Positions 8,723 to 22,766 are shown, counted from the first letter of the stretch. The stretch: 64,000 bases of DNA from Arctopsyche grandis (GCF_051622035.1 NC_135356.1:22473839-22537838); one strand, 5' to 3'. Numbers and translations: made by a program. The notes: generated from the sequence alone by a model not told the origin.

Positions 8723-10800
8723 TTTGTATTATTATTGTTATCGTCTTCGTTGTGTGCGGAGTAAAAACAATTTTTTTAAACAGAAATCATGCGGAAATTT
8801 TGTAATTTATTTTTTGTTTGAATTTTTTTTTCTTTCACAATGCAAAACAATTCTGTATAATTATTGACACTCAATGAAGAAATTGTCAATTTGTCATATT
8901 TACTTTCATACAAACAATACATTCCATCATTTCATTATTGATATTTTTATGTATTTATTATTGTAATATTTATTAAATCATATGTAAATGTATAATATTA
9001 AATACTGATTATAAAGCCAAATGAGACTGGTTTTATTCATTATTATTATTAATATTATTATTATTATTTACCTGAACATTTTTTATTTATATATATATGT
9101 ATGTTTGTAGATTGTATGTATTATTATATTATACTATATTCACTTCAATTTCTTATTGTGAATGTTAAAAATTAAAAAAAAAAAAAAAAAAGGAAATTTC
9201 TATAACATTTCTCTTCTTAAATTCTAAACGATTAAATTCGATTATATCTTATGTACATATTTTATTGAATCATTATTAAATCGAGTTTGATCGTTGCACT
9301 TACTATATATTGTATTGGTTATTTTTATAAACATTTATTATACATGAATCAAAATTTTTATCATCATTTCGTCTATTAAAAGCATTATTTATGATATCAT
9401 CTTTTTATTTTTTCATCTTCATTATCATCTTCACACCATTTCCCGTTTGATCCTTTCATATACCTTAAGAGAATAAAAGAAAGCGTTGACGACACAAGTA
9501 TAATCATTACAAGCATTGAAAAATTCTCACTTGATTTGTTAACGTATATGCAATCATAAGAATCACACATTTCACAATCATAAAAATCATTTATTCTTTA
9601 TACATGATGTTGCTGATACACATAATCATCCATTTGAGACAGGTTTTATACATATATTGTATGTATAGAGCGAGTATTGCGGCAGATTTTCCGACGGAAA
9701 ACACACCGCTGCTGTATGTAATAAATGACTTGCGAATATCGGCCAGGTAGTCGGTTTGGTTAATTAAACCGGTTTAAGCCGGTTCTGTTAACGGCGAATG
9801 CAACTGTCCGATAACGATGCACAAAGGCTTTTCGCCGGCTGACATTTCCCGGAAAACACAAACCACCCCCGCAACAACAGAACTTGCAGATATTGCGGTT
9901 CGCTTTCAATAGAGAGTTTTCCCGCAAACAAGAAAATCTCGCTAGAATTTTCCTAGCGACAACGGCGAGGCCGACAACAACGACGATAAAGGTAAATCAG
10001 TTTTCCGACATGTAGATCTACACATGCACATATGTGCATTCTGCATTTGCACACATCAGTTTTCATTCGATATCGCATTCTTTCGTGCGAATCTGATTGA
10101 AAGTTGGACATATTATACATACATACATGTTAATGTACATATAAATTTGAACTTACATTTGCACGAATCATTGTAAAAGATCAAATTGTAAAACACTGAT
10201 GTGTGTGAACTGTTTATATACAAATTATTATATGAAAATACGAACGCTTACTCAATGTTGTGAGGCTTAGATGTTTTCACGGTGAAGAGATCAAAAGGCA
10301 TACGGTATTGTGAACGAATTTCTATTTTATTCTGAGAAACGTATTCAACTTTTTTCTTTATTTATATAAAGAAAATAAATATCACATTTATATGTGATAT
10401 TTATTTTTATATGCCCTAAGCCTCTTTTTCTCTAGACGGGGGAAAATTTTATTTACTTCGTTGTGATTTAAGCAGTTCCTTTAATAATAAGCATCGCAGA
10501 AATGCTTTGATATTGTGTCGCTTTTGAACTCATTCAATGTCGATGTAATTTAAATTGAGACTTTTACAATACAACCTCTGAGCCCACATAATGGAATTGT
10601 ACAATTGACAACTTTTTCTTCTCGTAATTTATTTGATTTTGAAAGGCTTGAAGTTTCTTTGTCGCGTATTTGAAAAAGCGAACGTAAAATCGAATAAAAA
10701 TCAAACATATACTCTGTTTACATGTTTATTGGGGCGGTTATTATTACAATAGATTAAATATATTATCGTAAAATTTGGTTGATTCATGCAAACGAATCTT
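8723..10800. other. Intron 1 segment, mostly AT-rich, one GC islet
   Basis: Mostly low-complexity AT-rich sequence with an (ATT)n run near 9040-9066. At 9660-10010 there is a GC-richer islet with several TTTTCC/GGAAAA motifs, AACCGGTT at 9767-9774 and AGCCGGTT at 9777-9784. No exon was recognised. Confidence 0.6.
10372..10407. repeat. 16-bp perfect hairpin
   Basis: AAAATAAATATCACAT at 10372-10387 is exactly complementary to 10392-10407, with a four-base loop. AT-rich; it could be structural or chance in this composition. Confidence 0.7.
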
Positions 10801-10805
10801 ATTTT

Positions 10806-10807
<2 letters not shown>

Positions 10808-10871
<64 letters not shown>
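10808..10871. repeat. (AT)n microsatellite
   Basis: About 64 bases of uninterrupted AT dinucleotides. Confidence 0.95.
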
Positions 10872-10873
<2 letters not shown>

Positions 10874-13800
10874 TATATAATTACAATTTATTGAAGAGCT
10901 GGTGGTTTATAATTGAAAGATAAATACCTTCAATGGGCTACACACGGCCTTGCGAAATACGTCTGATATCTAAATTACGATACCGGTAAATACAATATAA
11001 AATTCGGCAGTCGTATATTTCTAAGAATTTGGAATTGTAAGCAAACAAAAAAACGTATAAAAGCTCATTTTTTGTATAAAGCTGGCATAAAGCTGGCATT
11101 TATCGGATGAATGAAAGTTGAAAAAAAATCCCACGACTTCTACGACGCGTTTAAAATTTAAATTGATAAACAAAATTTTTCATTTAATATAAACAAACAA
11201 AAATTAGTTGTTTCGTATACGATATTATTTTTAGATGAATTCGTTTAAGATATTTTCCCAACTGATGGTTAAAAAATTAGAATTTGACTCGTATTATTTT
11301 GTTGAAATCTTAATAAAATCAGCCCAATTTTTCGTCTTTCTGAGCGCGTTTTTATCATCTTGAATGTATGTTTGTACATATATAAGTACATATATGTATG
11401 TGTGTGGATATAGATTTTCCGCGGCTATAGGCGCGTGCGAATTTTCCCGCTATGTGGGCGTAGCCGTTCGTTTTGATATATCGCGGAAAATTCGCCGAGT
11501 TTTTCCGCATTAAAGAGGAGAGAGCTTTTTGTACCGCGGTCACGTCACCAGGACGGGGACAGTGGGTGGGTGGGTGGAAAGGGGGAGAGCTTTTGTGCGC
11601 AAAGCTCGACTTATTCGACCGAATTTCAATAATTACGCACGAACGTACGCGCACGTTCCCGGCCTTTTCACTGTCACTGACGACTACTGTCTGAATCTTG
11701 AACGAAATTTCCAATCGAATGTGACTTATAGAATTGCGATGATTTGGCGAAAAAAATCAGCCGCTTTTCGACAAAGCTTTTGCCAATGGTGGTGAGGGCG
11801 AGATGAATGTGGGGGATCGATAGGTTTCATTTGAAAGATTTAATTTTCTTCTTGGGAATGTGTTCTGATTATATTTATCTACAAATTAGAATGCACAACG
11901 GCAAGTAATAACACTAAGATGTATGGGAAATAGAACATTTTAGTCTAACGTCTTATTTATGTTCAAACTTATTATAAACTTCAGGCGTTGATAGTATGTA
12001 GAAAGTTTTTGAGAATCACAATAACTATTTTGCCGTGGAAGCAGATCTAATTGACGTTTTATAATTCAAAGTAATTCAATAAAGCTATTGTAAGGTAATT
12101 ATATATATATAACTGATATGATCTAGTAAAGTGGATCTAGTAGTAAACGAAAAATACATGTGTACATTTCGATCGATCTGTACTAATAGTAACAAAATTA
12201 TAAGTAAACTCACATTTCGGTTGAAATATCTTCATCGTGTTTTTCATATCGGTTAGTAATAAATTTGATAGACTGAATATTTCAAAGAAAACCATGAAAA
12301 ATTTCACATTGAAATGTCATATATTAGAAATAGAGCTTTCATTGCCACTTTACGTATACATAAAATTTAAATCAACTATGAATGTTTGGTTTAATTTTTA
12401 ATAAAAATGTTTGTATATAGATGACTATACCGGTAGGTATAATACAAAGAAGTTGATATTAACTGTTTGGACGAAATAAATATTATATATGTGCGTGAAA
12501 ATTTTCGCAATCGGATTTTTTCCGGCAAATATAAAATCATTAATTAGTCAAAATATTTTTAATCCGGGAATTAGAAACCCTTGAACGAGGAGGGATTATT
12601 ATCGTCGGTGGAAATTAATTCAGTATTTCATACTGCTAATTTAATCATGGAAATCCGCCGACAAAACTATCCCTTTGTATAATATAATGTCGTCTGTAAG
12701 AAAATTCATTCTTTCAGCACGCACATAATATATTCGCATTTTGCAATAGGGCACCTGAAAATTTCAGCGTAAACAACGGTCTATTACTTTTTTATGCGGA
12801 AAATTTAATATGAAAACACAAACAAATTTTTATTATTAAACAGTTGAAATTTTCACAAGAATTTAATAAATAAATTTAGATGTTAGCAAAGTAGGAAAAA
12901 AAGATCGATCAGGCTGACGGGAAGATGTAACGAATTTTTTTTTAATTTAGATTTAAACGGATCGCTCTTTTAGCTTAAGCTGGGGAGGATTATATAACGT
13001 AAACAGTTTACGAGGGCGTTCTTTTTTTCAGGAAAATTTTAATTGAGGCGTTTAAATATTAATCAAAATTAACACTCATCCGTACGAAAAATAAATGCTG
13101 CTTCTTATTAAATAAAATGTACGAATGTCCAAAGGTGATAAAAATGTAAACAATTGACTATACATACATATTGTACATAGTATTGCCTATGTATTCGGTA
13201 AGATTTCAAAACTGCTTACTGCCTTGATAATTTAATTTTACGATTAAGATGCAATTTAGTAATGAAAAATCTGAGAAATTTTGATGACGAAAAGCGGAAA
13301 ATCCTCCCCACACGGCCAAATTGAATTTATTCAACATTCTCTAATAAACGAAACGACTCTAATGGATTGCATTAACATAAAATCTCGCCACGAGCGTTCG
13401 AATCATAACGAAAGCTTTCAAATTTGAACCGTAATAACAAACTTCGTTTATGTTTAACTTTACAGCGTGTAATTTAATCGCATTTCGTTAACCGCTGCGA
13501 GCGACGGCAATTTCGTTTATTTGCCAAATACAAATACATAAATTAGACATTCATACTTCATATGTATAATATATACATATGAATGTACGCGCATTGATAA
13601 GAAAAGCTCGACATTTAAATACGCGATTAATTTCGAACGAGATGTGATCGCAAAATATATTCATACATCAGCGAATTTGATAATAGATATAACAAAAATA
13701 TATATTGAAAGCTAAATATAATAATAAAGGAAATAAATTATAAATCAGCAGTAGACAAAATACATTTTGAAACACTGTCTTGGGTAATATGAATATATTT

Positions 13801-15465
13801 CTTAATCAATTCAAGCGCAAACCTTTATTTATCTCGAAACCAAAGGGTTTTCATAAATATAATATAATGACGAGAAATAAATTATTTATTTCTACCAGTT
13901 TGTAATGAAAAAGAGCATCGCCGAGAATATGAAAGAATATTCGGTAATTTTTCATTTTTTAACCTCAATTTAAAATCAAGTGTCAATGATCTTTTAGCAA
14001 TTTGATCTAAAACTGTATGCTTCTCTATACTTTCATTTGAATCGAACTCATATTTGGAACGGTAAAATTTCCAAATGATTTTATTTGGATGATAAAAATA
14101 AATATTTAGGTCAAAAATATCTCGTGGGATTTATTTTTGTGGATTATGCGTTTAAGCGGAATAAATCATTTTATATTCGCAACTCGAAATAAAAACAAAA
14201 TTGATTATTTTTATGGGTATACCGTTTTAAAAGTTCAAAACAGATTGATACACTCTAAAAAACATTATTATTTCGCCCACGGCGTGAAACACGAAGCTGG
14301 GGGGAAAAAATTGTTTGCGTGGAAAAAAATATGAAAGCTTCACGTGGAGAGCTTTTTTCAGATGTACTGTATACATATGTACACATACATATATTTATGT
14401 ATGTATACAACATGCCAGTGCGAACGAGTGAAATATAAGCCACACACGTTTCGTTGGAAAAAATATTATTTACGTATTTTACTTACACGTATATATGTAC
14501 GTACGTTTTATTATACATACAATATAATACCACGAATGTTAGTCTGGCAACTAGTGAACATGTATCATTTTTGTATTAAAAATAATATAATGTTGAGGTA
14601 GTTTAATTTCGTCATTATTATATGAGACGACGTACTAGTCTCACTCACATTAGATAGCATTTAAAATCTTATAAGTAAAGCAACAAAATAATATGAATTT
14701 ACTAGGGAAAATTACAAAAATCCAACTCATGTTGATATTAATTACATATAAATAGACATTAGGTAAAATGTAAATCTATGTACATGTGTAGATTTATATC
14801 TTCTGGTGATTTTTGTTATGAACCTTGTACACCACCAAATAACTTCGCAATTTTGGTTTCCTCCCGCCGATAAATGATGAAATATAATGTATAAAATATT
14901 AACCTTGCCTGTAATCAATGATGAAATATATGTAATTCAATGTAGGCACTGCGCAATATACATATGTACATGCGCATGTGCATGGTGCATTCACGCTGAG
15001 CACAATGTGCAGCGCGCTGAGCCATAAGTACTAAAAATACATATGTACATATTTTTGAACAAAAATTTATTATGCTGATTATTATTCTTATTACCAATAA
15101 CAATTTCGTATATTTCTGCCTAAAAAACGCACATACAAATATCTCATATTCATTTCAAAATTGTTCCGGGAAAATCTTAAATTAAAACGAGTATGAAAGA
15201 AATATTTCGCTTTATGAAAAATGTACTCGTGGAAGCCGGCAATTTCAATACTCCCGATTTATACTTTAATATAAAGTTACAAAGCGAGTTTTAATATCGG
15301 ACGCTATTGTAAGTCAATATTAAAATATTTCATATTAAAATATTTACATATAAATATGTATATTAATATATCTACGTATTAATATCGTGCGAAAAAGTTG
15401 TATCATTTAAACCATGTCTGCGTGCCGTGTCGTATAACTGTGTACTAATTTCCAATCGATCAAAA
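10872..15465. other. Intron 1 segment, non-coding
   Basis: AT-rich sequence without recognised exons or full transposons. A GC-richer islet at 11400-11800 holds TTTTCCGC/GCGGAAAA motifs and a G-quadruplex motif at 11555-11574. Other minor CpG-containing patches lie at 12500-12680 and 13290-13520. Nothing else could be assigned. Confidence 0.5.
11555..11574 (+). promoter_or_regulatory. G-quadruplex motif
   Basis: GGGG then GGG three times, with loops of 5, 1 and 1 bases: a parallel-type quadruplex pattern on the Rdl sense strand. Folding is predicted, not shown. Confidence 0.5.
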
Positions 15466-15466
15466 C

Positions 15467-15469
<3 letters not shown>

Positions 15470-15515
<46 letters not shown>
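15470..15515. repeat. (AT)n microsatellite
   Basis: About 45 bases of AT dinucleotides running into TACATATG sequence. Confidence 0.9.
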
Positions 15516-15519
<4 letters not shown>

Positions 15520-15806
15520 GTATATATGACTTATATACTTACCGCTTACTTAAATAGAATCAATCACAATTTCACGTGTATTCATCGAAATAATTCATAT
15601 GGGAAATATAATACAAACAAAAATTACAGTCTAATTGAAGCGATTTTCTATCATTAAATAAATTGTATACGCAATTGCAACTTTTACAAACAAGTCAGAA
15701 TGGTATTAATGCTAATTTGTTTGCTTTATATTATACATATGTACTTCATTTAGATGCCTTTGAGCTTGTCGGGCTTTTGTTGAAGATAATTGCTATAAAG
15801 AGATAC

Positions 15807-16074
15807 AAAAGATAATTATTTCGTGGGTAAAATGAATAGTCAATCGACTCCTTTACATGGAATACAAGTCAGATATTGTCAAATAATTAAAGCTTTTGAG
15901 AAAATCGAATGGAAATTTGGCACATAGGAAATTAAGATAGAAAAGATAATTATTTTGTGGGTCAAATGAATAGTCAATCGACTCTTTTACATGGAATATT
16001 TGTCAGATATTGTCAAATAATTTAAGCTTTGGAGAAAATCAAATTGGAATTCAGCGCATAGGAAGATACTTTTA
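15807..16074 (+). repeat. Tandem duplication, 134-bp period
   Basis: AAAAGATAATTATTTCGTGG at 15807 recurs at 15941 with about 90% similarity over the unit. Shared blocks include GAATAGTCAATCGACTC, TTTACATGGAATA and CAGATATTGTCAAATAA. Confidence 0.85.
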
Positions 16075-17555
16075 ATCAGTTGATCAAGCATTTGAAGCTT
16101 AAAAAGATCTACTAACCTATAATCACAGAACGATAAATATATCATATTTATTTCTTAACGTTTTTTAAAGGCGTTTGAGATTAAATGGCTTTACTATTAT
16201 CTTTACTTTCTATCATTTATAATGTTTACAATACAGCTAGGTCTATTTAAAAGACTACCGTTATCTATTTTACACATTTTTGATCGGATTTATAATATTA
16301 TCTTATTTTAATGTTAGTATTTGAAGCTAAGTTTACAAGATTCTATGCCTTGCAGGTTTTATCATTACGCTTACTTATAAATCCTAAATTACATTTTATT
16401 CAAGAGAAAATGAGCTGGTAGCGACTATTGTTTAATAGTTTTTGGATTTATTTGAGAGGCGTATTATTAAAAGTTTTACATTGAAGAATTCAGAGTTAAT
16501 TAGAAGAAGATTTACGATGTGTACAAATGTTATATATGGATTCCGTATATCAATGCAGTTACATTTATAATGCATTTGGAATATGCTATATTTAGTTTCG
16601 TGTCGGTTTTATCTCAGCTAGACGTGCAATTGCACCGGAAAGAGCAAAGGTATTCCGAGACGGGGCGCGTCCGGGGAAAATCTCGGGAAATCATCTCTTC
16701 CGCTATCAAAGCTAGCTTTTCCGCTATTTTCAATTTTCCGAAGGCGCGCGTCTGTGCCCGCCGCTCGGCCGGAAGCTCTTCTGCTCTTCGAAAAGCTCAT
16801 TGCGATTTTTCCCGTCGACAATAAGTCGATAAAGCTTTACGCGGGACTTCAAACGTCACATCCGGAAACCGAATAGCTTTATCATTTACCAGTATTTAAC
16901 TTCGAATTATTTTCTTAAAATAATAAGGACCGTTTTATGTGAAATATTTTTCGGGAAAATTCGGATTCGGGTACATTTTAACTATACTTCCATTTAAGCA
17001 ATCGTTTAGATAGCCAAACAAACAAACATTAATCTTTATACAATAGATACTGTCTCGGGCTGAAAAATCAATAAAAGTGAAACATGGTAATTTCAAAGTT
17101 ATTGAAATGATTAAAGTTAGAGTAAAATAAGATACTACATACATTTATACCAAATTTAGTGGTTCTGAAAAGGGTGGTTACAAAGCCTACGAAAAACAAA
17201 AATTTATATTTTCGGAATATTACTAATTATGCAATACTAAATGTGACCAACCCACTTTATCTATGTATTTGAGGAATATAAGAAGGATAAAAAGCAAAAT
17301 TCGGTAATTAAACATACACACATACACGTTCACACATACCGACTATGAAGGCATTTTCGATACAAATTGATTGCATTGTAGGGAAATTAACACAAGACAA
17401 AAGCTCTATTTCCAGTTGTCGGATTTTGTTCAATTTTTACTTACCTCTTATTAATTTATTACTTAAAATCAATATAAACATTAATCATATTAAATATCAA
17501 AATAAAATAAAACTTCTGATTTACAAATTCTGACCAAAACTTTATCAACTCTGAA
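16075..17555. other. Intron 1 segment with one GC islet
   Basis: AT-rich except for an islet at 16610-16870. The islet has many TTTTCC/GGAAAA motifs, AGCTTTTCCG at 16714-16723, and CGAAAAGCT near 16790. No exon was recognised; both strands have short frames in the islet, but they show no family features. Confidence 0.5.
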
Positions 17556-17559
17556 GTTA

Positions 17560-18320
17560 GTAAATAAAGAATACAAATATAAATTTTTGGCTTGATACAT
17601 TAAGGGGTGTGGAAAAAATCTTGCAGTCACAACATTTCTTAGGAAAAAAGAGGAAAAATCCCACTTCGGGTTTATTAAATTTTGTGATTTTTTTTCATCA
17701 CAATACAAGCAATATTTAAGGGGTCGAAAAAATAGTGGAAGAAAAATCCAACAAGAGTAAACTGCCACTTCCTGTTGATAGGTGCTCACCAAATTTTATA
17801 CATAACTTAGTATTACGCTTAAACTTATAGATGTGAAATTTCAGTTCAATAAACCAAAAGGTTTCTGAGAAAAACACAAAAAAACCTCGATTTTCTAGAG
17901 TAATAGTACTTACTACTCCCGGTTGAGGTAAAAAGATTTTTAAAATATTAGAGTATAAAATTTATAATTTCTATTACAAATAAAATTCTGATTTGGTTAG
18001 CGGTTTGGGAGAATTCAAAAACGTATACACCTATAAGGTACCATTTCCGGTCAACTTAGAGATTTAAAAAAAAATCACGTTGTATCGATAAGAATTTCAG
18101 TAACCGATACTAAGTTTCAGTACGATAGGATGAACGGTGTTTAAAAAATCCCTAAAATACACCCAGATACACACATTTACACACAGGCACACACATTTGG
18201 TCTAGATCATGAAAACGTGATCAGTGATCGAGTCTGAGTTCGAATCAGTCGAAATCTCGAGTTCGAATTTTCGCATCACAAAACTTCATCTTTTGTTACT
18301 ACGTACATAGATAAAGTAAA
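17560..18320 (+). repeat. Unclassified interspersed repeat, longer copy
   Basis: The 3' part (about 18204-18320) contains CATGAAAACGTGATCAGTGA, GTTCGAATCAGTC, CACAAAACTTCAT and TTGTTACTACGTACATAGA. This order is found in reverse at 53878-53990. The upstream part has low-GC sequence with TTTCAGTACGATAGGATGAA. The left border is a guess. No coding capacity was recognised. Confidence 0.55.
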
Positions 18321-18325
18321 AAAAT

Positions 18326-18722
18326 TTCTATTACGCATAGTAAAATGTGTCAATACTTTCTAATAATGTTTAAATTCAGGAAGATTCGTCAACTCGGCGT
18401 GAACAGAAGCCATTTAATTTTCTCCGCAGTGAAACCGTTCACGTCCGAAATTCCGGTACATAAAATAAAACTGCAAATACATATTTACGTAATGGAAATT
18501 CCAAACCATGCAAATTTTACAGCCTATCGGAAAAACACTTACTTCATAGCCGCCCGTATTTCTACCGCACCCAGTGATGCGAACATCGCCTACAATACAA
18601 AGTTTCCTTTTATATGTATGTACGTATGTACATAACATACTGCGATCGATATTTAAAATTCCATCAGAATCTTAATCATCGCACGAATCCGATTCTAATT
18701 CTTCACTCGTTTATGTTTTTTA

Positions 18723-18755
<33 letters not shown>

Positions 18756-19262
18756 GCCCCATTTCCAATCATTAAAATGGTGATTTTTACCCCGGTTAAT
18801 TTAGCAACCTTGAAGCTCGACCATGCGATCTATGCACACACGCTCATAAATCAAATATATGTACGTGAAAGTATTATTAATACGAAAATAATTCAAATCG
18901 TACACACGGGTATTATTAAAATGAAAATCTATTATGCGCGAATGTGGGCTTTTACGTGTTAACGCTAGGAAGCGCACACCCATAAGCTAAGTATGAAACA
19001 CAATTCATCATATTTGCTGAGCTTTTGCAATACTTTGTCACTGTCACAAGTCAAAATTTGTGACACGCATACATGTACATAAATTTTGAGTGTATGTAAT
19101 ATCGCACCGCTATCTAGATGGGAAAAAATCGCATCAGGGCGACGAAATAAGCTGTACGATAGAAGTACTGCACTTAACGACTGAATGATTGCGTAAGTTG
19201 TAAAATAAAATAATAAAATATATGGAGGAATGGTTCGTTAGTATTTCTGCGAATTATTATAC
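18326..19262. other. Intron 1 segment, non-coding
   Basis: AT-rich with a short (TA)n/T run at 18720-18756. Nothing else could be assigned. Confidence 0.5.
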
Positions 19263-19270
19263 AGTAAAGA

Positions 19271-19935
19271 GACGTGTGCGGACGTTTGGCCAAATTGACA
19301 ATTGGTCGGCAGACGCTTGGACGAACGGTCACTAAGCCAAAAGACGTTTGGGTGAACGGACATTTGCTTTAGTTTATTTATAATTGTTTTGTTTTCCAGC
19401 CACTACGTGGTAATATGTCATACCTGTCGTTACTGGGACAGTTGGGGCTTTATATCCCTAATAATTATGTGCATGTTAGACATCAACATTTGATAGTTGT
19501 ACCCCCTGCTCGCACAGTTCTTTTTCGAATGGCTCCTATTCCAAGATATATTCGACTTCTCAATAAATCGTTGCTCCTGAGTCTAAATTTGATATTTTCC
19601 ACCTTAGTGAGGATAAATTATCGGATATTATTCTAACATATTAGTCGGGTAGCCTGCGCTCATCATTATTTTCATAATTGAACATGTTGTATGAGTGTAA
19701 TTTTCTTCTTAATTTTCTGATGTTTTGTTTTTGCAACTGGTTCTGATTTATTGGATCTAGCTGTGTAGTCAGAGCAAGACATTCGCTACTGTATATTTAT
19801 TCAAAACTTAATATAAATAGATAAATTATTCTGAAATCACTTCAACGTATCATAAAAATGTGATATTTTAGACAAATTTAAGCATTAAAAACTTCATTCG
19901 GCCAAATATCCGTACGGCCTAGTGTCCGTCGAATA
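19271..19935 (-). mobile_element. Fold-back element, copy 2, split by a LINE fragment
   Basis: The outer arms consist of degenerate short subrepeats (GGACGTTTGGCC, GGACGAACGGTC, GAACGGACATTTG at 19271-19366; CGGCCAAATATCCGTACGG and CTAGTGTCCG at 19898-19928) in opposite orientation. The AT-rich inner part 19820-19895 is, in reverse complement, homologous to the inner part of copy 1 at 38143-38225. A LINE fragment lies inside. No coding capacity. Confidence 0.7.
19385..19700 (+). pseudogene. Jockey/CR1-like LINE 3' fragment
   Basis: Nucleotide similarity of roughly 85% to 58390-58700, the C-terminal end of the intact reverse-transcriptase frame. The translation retains GLYIPNNYVHVRHQH, then PARTVLFRMAPIPRYIRLLN, with a frameshift and stop after that. 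5' truncated, inserted into the fold-back element. Confidence 0.85.
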
Positions 19936-19939
19936 TAAT

Positions 19940-21329
19940 ATTATATTTCCAATAAAAAATAAAATACATGTATGTACTTAATTTATTTAGATATCGTCTT
20001 TGCAAAAGATTTACTATTGTATTTTACATTTACTTTGTTAACACTATCGGAATTGAAAATAGTTTCATTTATTATGGTCGTTTGCAAAACTTCGTCATCA
20101 GTCTTGTTCTTTCTAATGATAGCGTTTGTATACCATTTTACAAATTGGTATACAAACATATGCATACACATATGTAGTTCTTCGTCAAAATTTTCACAAA
20201 GAATTGTCGGTCAATAGAAATATTTTAGTAAAAACAGCAGTTGAGTAATAAACAAATTTTATTTAAATATGATAATACTTCCACTAATAATCTTTTCAAC
20301 GAGAGTTAATCGTCAAAATGTGAGAGCCAGGAATCCTTTTGAGACTATGCTAGACAGACAACCCCATCTTTAGGAATGTACCTATGCGTTATATAATATT
20401 ATATATGTTCATATGTATAACGAACGCCAAACTCGTGTCAAAGAAATTCCTAATTATAAGCCTACTTTATATAAAGCCTAGAAATTTGAACCTCTAGCAT
20501 AACATCCCTTTTGAAAGCCTATTGTTTAAATCAAACCTCGCATATACTGTATAGATATATTAATTTGTCAAACCTCTTATGGATCATACATCTATTGCAT
20601 AAATACCTGTATATAATCTTCGTATCAGGCTTTTCAATTTCCGAAGCGGTTAATTTGATACTTCGATTGTATGCGGTCTTAGAAAGTGTGAAACCCATAC
20701 AAAATTATCTGAAAACAATTTAAATCGTTTATTATAAATTGTAGTTTTATCGTGTAGTAAAAACGTACGCTATAATAAATATCGTATTTTTAGGGCTGCA
20801 AAATGTTGCCTTTACAAAATGAACACGTACAGCTAATGAATGATATATTGATTACTTATACATGTACATAAATAATGTAAAACCGAAAAGAAACAAGAAA
20901 AGCGTACCACATTTCAGTATTTCAAAACGAAATTGATAATTATCGTGATGAATTATCAAGTTGACATTGTCGGTTGAAAAATTCGTAAAAAATACACAAT
21001 CGTTAAATTGAAGTCTCGAAATTGTGACCTTTTGTTGCCGAGTCACTGACAAATATGCGCAGTGTGTACACGCAAATTATGCAATTATTCGAATTAAATA
21101 GAATGTACCATAATGAAATAGCGAAATTAGCGTTCCCATTGATTAACTATCGAGCTATGTAATTGCAAAATTTGTCGCGGTGAATACCAACACAGTTGTA
21201 CTTTTCGTATACAAATATTTTATATACGAAATCGAATATGATGCAATATTTTAATTGAAAAATGTATATTTTTTAACGTTGATACACAGCCCTAGATATA
21301 TTTTTAGTGTGGGTTTATGATTTATGACC
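19940..21329. other. Intron 1 segment, non-coding
   Basis: AT-rich sequence with no recognised exon. A short TAGGGCTG at 20792 and its reverse near 21293 were considered as transposon ends and left uncalled. Confidence 0.45.
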
Positions 21330-21435
21330 GCTCTGACCTGCGTGATCCCTAAAGTTGCCCACTAATGGAGAGATTTGTCTGCAGACAAATCGGCATACAT
21401 ATTTATGGCGATTTGTTTATCGTGGCTGTTTCTCA
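21330..21435 (+). repeat. Unclassified dispersed repeat, copy 1
   Basis: Shares the order TCTG-AGACAAATCGGCA, TATCGT.G, TTCTCAGCAAC with 36060-36132 (TCTGTAGACAAATCGGCAAA ... CCAGAGACCAGCAAC). Family and borders unknown. Confidence 0.5.
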
Positions 21436-22766
21436 GCAACGAACTTTGGAAGGACTTTGTTCACAATTGCGATCCTTTTTTATTATTAATATCATTAAAT
21501 AATTTAGCATATTTTATTGAGCAATGAGCTTTTCTATTTTTAATGTTATCCCATTAGGCAAAAGATTTTATGTTCGAAGACGACAGATTTGTATTTTATA
21601 TCTGTTAGTGTTTCTACCAATATTTTCTTCAAATCAGGTAGCCAGAGAAACTCGGGACAAGTTTAATGACAAAAAAATGAGTATCCAATTTTTTTTAAAT
21701 TTAGTTTGACATATTGTTTGCAAGCTTTTTATTAGTTTCACTAGAAGTTTGTTAGCGAGTCTATGTGAATTCGTGAGTCTATTTTAAACTACTTCCACTC
21801 ATGATCGATTCGAAACTTTGCAAGAATACGAAGGTTGGCTAATAATATAATAGGCTAATGAGGCTACACGCTAGAGGAATAATAATCATGAACATTACAT
21901 CACAATTGTCTGTCACATGACATTCTATTTGCTGAACGGTACGATTAAAAAACGTTTTAATATTGTATTAAGTTTTGAATAGTTAAGTTTTTTAATAGTT
22001 AATTAATAAGTCGAAGAAATTAAATTTAATTATTAAAAAAAATCCAACTTGTTCAACCCAAACTTTTATATATATTACCTATGTATATTCAGTCGTATAA
22101 ATAAATTCGTTTAAGACAGCCATGCTTCCCAGCAAACAAATTTTGTATAAGGGCGAAAACACACAGCACGGAACGTGGCACATGGTTTTTTTTAGATACT
22201 TTTAAACATCCGAAAAAAATGTGGCATGCCCAGCACACACCATCCCAAAATCACCACCTGCAGTGTTTTCGATAAAATTGTTTCCTTGCTTGACAGTGGT
22301 CGAAAACTGTGTATCCCATATTTGAATAAATGTAGGAGAACCCACATAGCGGGGAGTCAAGCACACGAAGTGCCGTTGTTCCCCGTGTGATTATGCCCTA
22401 AATTTATTTATATCAATATTTATCCCCCACGCTAGTATAAATATTTACTATATATAAGAAAATTATTCTAAATAGGATAGTCATTTAGGCCGGTATTATA
22501 ATTATTTTTTACATTTTAGAATATTTTTTAATACTAAATATTTTTTATTTAATAATAACAATAGCGAGTTTTTGAAAAACTATTTTACTATAATTTAAAA
22601 ATCAAATCATTCGACCATAAATGCTTACGCGATAAGCATATACATATGAGCCGCACAACCAATCAGCGTGAAGTGGTCCACGTGGACTAAAACCATTGAC
22701 CAATGGATGCATTTTAAGCATCCGCTATAGTTATGCCGATAATTCGTGCGCATACATTAAATCCAT
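21436..22766. other. Intron 1 segment, non-coding
   Basis: AT-rich. At 22660-22760 there is a self-complementary GTCCACGTGGAC and a TTGACCAATGG block that may be a transposon remnant. No exon recognised. Confidence 0.45.

Noticed and set aside
8296..8867. Overlapping frames rich in Tyr-Ile on both strands
   Set aside because: They run through (TA)n and (TG)n microsatellites; same for 39803-40093, 45983-46516 and 15427-15657. No protein family features.
658..9715. CAGCGGTGTG at 658 and its reverse at about 9706 as the two ends of one element
   Set aside because: They are 9 kb apart with a host exon between and no matching flanks. At most they are unrelated ends of one family.
20792..21300. 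AGGGCTG / CAGCCCT pair as terminal inverted repeats of a 500-bp element
   Set aside because: Only 8-9 matching bases and no target duplication.
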